From: CAYVUV01 sp964455095
GTDB lineage: Bacteria > Desulfobacterota > Binatia > HRBIN30 > CADEER01
Assembly (NCBI GenBank): GCA_964455095.1
Contig: CAYVUV010000337.1
Coordinates: 1 to 27,221 of the forward strand
Direction: 5' to 3'
Length of the DNA: 27,221 nucleotides
Shown: positions 24,508-27,221 of the stretch, in pieces
Layout: every line of letters begins with the position of its first letter
Numbering within the stretch: position 1 is the first letter of the stretch
The notes under the pieces: model-generated
The model's database searches: none
What the model saw: the letters and a program-made list of their open reading frames with translations, nothing else
Told to the model about the DNA's origin: nothing
Program-made: the position numbers and the translations under genes

Positions 24508-25424
24508 CGCGCGTCTCCGCCCGCGGGCTGCGCGGCGCGCAGGCGCAGCTGCACGATCGTCGCGACCAGGATGATGGCGAAGAGCACGAAGGCCAGCGCC
24601 GCCGCGTAGCCGATGTTCCACCAGCGGAAGCCCTGCTCGTACATCAGCAGCACGATGCTCAGCGTGCTGTTCTCCGGCCCGCCCTTGGTCATCACGTAGG
24701 GCTCGGCGAAGAGCTGGAAGTAGCCGATCATGGTCATCACGGTGACGAACAGAAACGTCGGCGCCAGCATCGGCAGCGTCACCCAGCGGAACTGGCGCGC
24801 CGCGCCGGCGCCATCGATCGCCGCCGCCTCGTAGAGCCGCTCGGGAATGCTCTGCAGGCCGGCGATGAAGATCACCATGTTGAAACCGAAGTTCTTCCAC
24901 ACCGCCATGGCGATGATCGCCGGCATGGCCCACAGCGGATCGCCGAGCCAATCGATGGGCTGCACGCCGAGCAGGCCGAGGCCGTAGTTCAGCAGCCCGC
25001 TGCGCGGGTGGTACAGATAGCGCCACACCACCGCGACGGCGACCAGCGTCGTCACCACCGGGAGAAAGAAGACGGTGCGCAGGAAGGCCTTGCCGCGCAC
25101 CAGCTTGGCGTTGACCAACAACGCCGCGGCGAGCGAGACGCCGACCGAGAGCGGGCCGCCGACGAGAACGAAGTAGGCGGTGTTGCGCAGCGCCACCCAG
25201 AACAGCGGCTCGTGCGGCAGGCGGCGGTAGTTGTCGAAACCGACGAAGCGCAGGTTGGCGCGGTCGGCGATGGCGTAGATGTCGAAGTCGGTCAGGCTGA
25301 GCACCAGCGCCGCCACCACCGGCAGGAAGAAGAAGACGCCGATCGCGGTCAGCGCCGGGGCGACGAACCACCAGGCCGGGTTGACGGCGCTGGTGCGCAC
25401 CGGCGTCGGTTGGGTATCGCTCAT
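24504..25424 (-). CDS. ugpA: ABC sugar transporter permease, MalF/UgpA type
   Basis: The ATG at 25424 overlaps the stop of the binding protein gene by 4 bases (ATGA). The 306-aa product starts with WWFVAPALTAIGVFFFLPVV (first transmembrane segment) and has the LTDFDIY and FVGFDNYRR segment typical of this family. The EAA loop is RLYEAAAIDGAGAARQFRWV. KGGPENSTLSIVLLMYEQGF is a diagnostic late segment. It pairs with the second permease. The gene order binding protein, permease A, permease B is the usual one for sugar ABC importers. Symbol assigned at family level only. Confidence 0.9.
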   Translation of the reverse strand: MSDTQPTPVRTSAVNPAWWFVAPALTAIGVFFFLPVVAALVLSLTDFDIYAIADRANLRFVGFDNYRRLPHEPLFWVALRNTAYFVLVGGPLSVGVSLAAALLVNAKLVRGKAFLRTVFFLPVVTTLVAVAVVWRYLYHPRSGLLNYGLGLLGVQPIDWLGDPLWAMPAIIAMAVWKNFGFNMVIFIAGLQSIPERLYEAAAIDGAGAARQFRWVTLPMLAPTFLFVTVMTMIGYFQLFAEPYVMTKGGPENSTLSIVLLMYEQGFRWWNIGYAAALAFVLFAIILVATIVQLRLRAAQPAGGDAR

Positions 25425-26770
25425 CGCGGCGCCTCGCGGCGTGCCAGCATCCAGCGCCGTTTCTCGAGCATCGCATCGACATCGGCGTCGAGCGCCGCCA
25501 GCGCCGCGGCCGCGGGCATCGTGCCGCGCACCGCCGCCTCGGCGTAGCGCGTGATCGTCTCGGCGACGCGCTCCCACTCGGGAATCTTGGGCGTCGAGCG
25601 CAGCGCCTGCAGTTGCGCCCAGAACGCCTGGGCGTGGCGATTGGCGCGCAGCGCGGCGGCGTCCCAGGCGCTGCGCCGCGCCGGCAGGTCGCCGGTGAGA
25701 CGGTAGAACTCGACCTGCTGCGCCGGCTCGGACAGATACTCAATCAGCTGCCAGGCCGGCGCGGCGCGGCGCGAGGCGGCGTGCAGCGCCAGGCTGGCGC
25801 CGCCGGCGAGCGACGGGCCGGGATAGGTGCCGGCGTCGGGCCCGGGCATTGGCGCGGTGGCCCACGCCTCGCGCAGCGCCGGCGGCAGGCGGCGGCCGAA
25901 CTCGCCGATGTTCCACGGTCCGGAGACGTAGAACGCGAAGAAGCCTTCGGCGAAGTCGTGATACAGGTTGCCGACCTGCGCCGCGCCGGTGCGCGGCGCC
26001 AGCTCCTGGCGGAACAGATCGAGATAGAGCTCGAACGCGCGGCGCACGCCGGGGCTCTGAAAGTTGCCGTAGCGGTCGCCGTCGCGCAGCGGCTCGGCGC
26101 CGAGTTGCAACGCCAGGATGACCGGCAACTGCCACTCGTCGAGCGGCAGCAGCGCCGCGTACTTGCCCGGCCCGGCGCGCGCCTTGACGCGCCGCATGGC
26201 GTCGAACCATGCCGCCCAGGTGCGCGGCGGCTCGGCGACCCCGGCCGCCTCGAGCAGGTCGCGGCGGTAGAACAGCAGGCGCGTGTCGACGTACCACGGC
26301 ACGCCGTAGAGCGCGCCGTCGACGGTGTTGGTGTCGAGGATGCCGGGAAAATAATCCGCCGCCGTCACCGCGGCGGAAGCGGCGACGCGCGCATCGAGCG
26401 GCGCCACGGCGCCGAGCGCCACCAGCTCGGGGATCCACGTGTTGCCGACCTGAAAGACATCCGGCATCGACCCGCCGACATACGCGGTGAGCAGCTTCTC
26501 GTGCGCCGCGCTCCAGGGAATCTGCTGCACGCGCACGCGCACGCCCGGATGGCGGCTCTCGAACGCCGGCACCAGCTGCTGCACCACCTCCCCCTCGCGC
26601 CCCATGGCCCACAGCTCGACCACGGTCTCGCCCGTCCCCGCGCCGCGACACCCGAGCAGCGCGCCGAGCAACAGCACCGTCACCCCGAGCCGCACCCCGG
26701 CCCACGCTTCGCGACACGCCGGCCGACGGCAGGTCTGCACCCTCAAGTATCGAGCTCCCGAGATCGCCAT
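25421..26770 (-). CDS. ugpB: ABC sugar transporter solute-binding lipoprotein
   Basis: The product is 449 aa if started at the ATG at 26770; a GTG at 26695, giving VRLGVTVLLLGALLGC, would put the lipobox nearer the N-terminus and is equally possible. No clear ribosome site separates them. The lipobox LLGALLGC is followed by GETVVELWAMGREGE, then LLTAYVGGSMPDVFQVGN and YVDTRLLFYRRDLLEAAG. These are landmarks of family 1 extracellular solute-binding proteins for oligosaccharides and glycerol phosphate. It captures the sugar outside the inner membrane and delivers it to the permeases. First gene of the minus-strand operon. Symbol assigned at family level only. Confidence 0.88.
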   Translation of the reverse strand: MAISGARYLRVQTCRRPACREAWAGVRLGVTVLLLGALLGCRGAGTGETVVELWAMGREGEVVQQLVPAFESRHPGVRVRVQQIPWSAAHEKLLTAYVGGSMPDVFQVGNTWIPELVALGAVAPLDARVAASAAVTAADYFPGILDTNTVDGALYGVPWYVDTRLLFYRRDLLEAAGVAEPPRTWAAWFDAMRRVKARAGPGKYAALLPLDEWQLPVILALQLGAEPLRDGDRYGNFQSPGVRRAFELYLDLFRQELAPRTGAAQVGNLYHDFAEGFFAFYVSGPWNIGEFGRRLPPALREAWATAPMPGPDAGTYPGPSLAGGASLALHAASRRAAPAWQLIEYLSEPAQQVEFYRLTGDLPARRSAWDAAALRANRHAQAFWAQLQALRSTPKIPEWERVAETITRYAEAAVRGTMPAAAALAALDADVDAMLEKRRWMLARREAPR

Positions 26771-26850
26771 CGACTTATGCCACGAACTCGCGGCCCAGTG
26801 ACAACTGCTGCGGCGTCGCACGCAGATCCGGTCCCGCGTCCCTTCTCCGG

Positions 26851-26892
26851 TCCCCCCTCCTTTCCAAGGAGGGGGTTGGGGGGAGGTAGATC
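26851..26892 (+). repeat. G-rich palindromic repeat unit (CCCTCCTTTCCAAGGAGGGGG...GGGGGGAGG)
   Basis: CCTCCTTTCCAAGGAGG makes the stem, followed by a second G-run (TTGGGGGGAGGT). Compared with the units at 17648 and 18785 it has CTCC in place of CCCC but the same stem-plus-G-run layout. It is nearly the same as the unit at 27033. The G-runs on one strand could form a quadruplex. It sits just upstream of the binding-protein gene. Confidence 0.8.
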
Positions 26893-26908
26893 TTGCCGGC
26901 CAAGCGGA

Positions 26909-26980
26909 TTTGCACACAAAGTCACCGTTGAACGGCGCTCTGGTCGGAGTCGGGGTCGGAATCGGTATCGGGATCGAGGG
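26909..26980 (+). repeat. 72-bp direct repeat, copy 2 (isolated arm)
   Basis: Identical to 20111-20182 over all 72 bases and in the same orientation. It lacks the GGGG end and the right arm of the complete element, so it is a truncated copy or a solo arm. With copy 1 it flanks the 6.4-kb operon for glycosidase, permeases and binding protein. Confidence 0.95.
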
Positions 26981-27032
26981 GAATGTTCCGCATGATCCGA
27001 GCTCGAAAATCCCGGTTCCTCTCCGTCGGACA

Positions 27033-27078
27033 TTTCCCCCTCCTTTCCAAGGAGGGGGTCAGGGGGAGGTTGATCTGG
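27033..27078 (+). repeat. G-rich palindromic repeat unit, second copy of the CTCC type
   Basis: Same layout as the unit at 26851: CCCTCCTTTCCAAGGAGGGG stem, then TCAGGGGGAGGTTGATCT. It lies 53 bases after the 72-bp repeat copy. Together the two G-rich units bracket that copy. Confidence 0.8.
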
Positions 27079-27126
27079 CCTACCCCTCAAATGGAACCTC
27101 CCCTGAAGATCATCTGGAAGGCCTCA

Positions 27127-27186
27127 CCCCACGGGTTGTAACGTTCGGTTGAACCGGACCGACGCAACCAACCCGTGGGGAGGAGG
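27127..27186 (+). promoter_or_regulatory. Strong hairpin abutting the Shine-Dalgarno of the IS110-type transposase
   Basis: Arms CCCCACGGGTTG (27127-27138) and CAACCCGTGGGG (27169-27180) pair over 12 perfect bases with a 30-base loop, which itself contains CGGTTGAACCG. The right arm runs straight into AGGAGG (27181-27186), so folding may mask the ribosome site. In IS110-group elements the 5' non-coding end encodes the bridge RNA, so this hairpin may be a bridge RNA stem or an attenuator; which one is not decided by sequence alone. Confidence 0.6.
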
Positions 27187-27193
27187 TGTGGAG

Positions 27194-27221
27194 ATGAATG
27201 GATTGTACTGTGGGATCGATC
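27194..27221 (+). CDS. Start of a probable IS110-family transposase (cut by window end)
   Basis: ATG at 27194 follows AGGAGG by 7 bases. The nine visible residues, MNGLYCGID, fit the start of IS110-family transposases, whose first Asp (in the GIDLHS or GIDVS motif) is part of the DEDD catalytic site. Only 28 bases are present, so the call rests on this motif, the strong ribosome site and the hairpin upstream. Confidence 0.6.

Larger units (their letters stand above)
26771..27193. other. 423-base intergenic region packed with repeats
   Basis: No gene is seen here. Between the binding-protein gene and the next coding start are, in order, a G-rich palindromic unit (26851-26892), the second copy of the 72-bp direct repeat (26909-26980), the spacer module shared with 18828-18849 (26992-27013), another G-rich unit (27033-27078), and a hairpin plus ribosome site (27127-27186). 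Its 3' part is probably the left end of an IS110-type element. Promoters of the sugar operon must lie in or near its left part, but I cannot point to one. Confidence 0.7.

Overview
The window is high-GC, densely coded bacterial chromosomal DNA from what looks like an environmental, metagenome-type lineage. No rRNA, tRNA or CRISPR array was seen. Two secreted proteins suggest a deltaproteobacterial-type or Candidatus Binatota-like organism: one with an isolated dockerin/EF-hand motif (D-C-N-G-D-G) behind its signal peptide, and one with a Thr-Pro repeat linker before a compact C-terminal domain. This taxonomic reading rests on remembered protein style, not on a marker gene, so it is tentative.

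Layout. 2-862 (+) is the C-terminal part of an acetyl-CoA hydrolase/CoA-transferase cut by the window edge. It converges on a secreted dockerin-like/alpha-beta hydrolase (870-3209, -), followed by a HAD acid phosphatase lipoprotein (3294-3983, -). 7495 down to 4115 (-) is a tight three-gene surface-polysaccharide operon: glycosyltransferase, polysaccharide pyruvyl transferase, and an orphan FrhB/FdhB-type Fe-S flavoprotein subunit. A HugZ-like haem utilisation protein (7645-8448, -) diverges from a 7Fe-type ferredoxin (8503-8808, +) and a zinc alcohol dehydrogenase (8823-9917, +). A secreted Thr-Pro-linker protein (9983-11788, -) follows.

11885-12211 is a scar of two gene fragments: a frameshifted IS91-type transposase C-terminus on the minus strand, abutting an 82-bp piece of an alcohol dehydrogenase gene (about 93% identical to the intact gene 3 kb away). 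Then come an amidohydrolase (12222-13526, -) and a minor-pilin operon (16442 down to 13635, -) whose four genes overlap by four bases each: an unrecognised exported protein, PilV-like, PilW-like and PilX-like. A GLG1-type Cys-rich repeat protein, a DoxX protein and a TerC protein follow on the minus strand.

18953-26770 holds a complete sugar-type ABC uptake system. The MalK/UgpC ATPase is on the plus strand (18953-20074). The minus-strand operon encodes a binding lipoprotein, two permeases and a large exported discoidin/(alpha/alpha)6 glycosidase-like enzyme (20381-23677). A 224-bp MITE-like element with terminal inverted repeats and a 5-bp target duplication sits between the convergent ATPase and glycosidase genes. 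A perfect 72-bp piece of it recurs in the same orientation upstream of the operon, so direct repeats bracket the whole minus-strand operon. Short G-rich palindromic repeats occur at 17648, 18785 (head-to-head pair), 26851 and 27033. The window ends just inside a probable IS110-family transposase, preceded by a strong 12-bp-stem hairpin that abuts its Shine-Dalgarno sequence and could belong to the element's bridge-RNA region.
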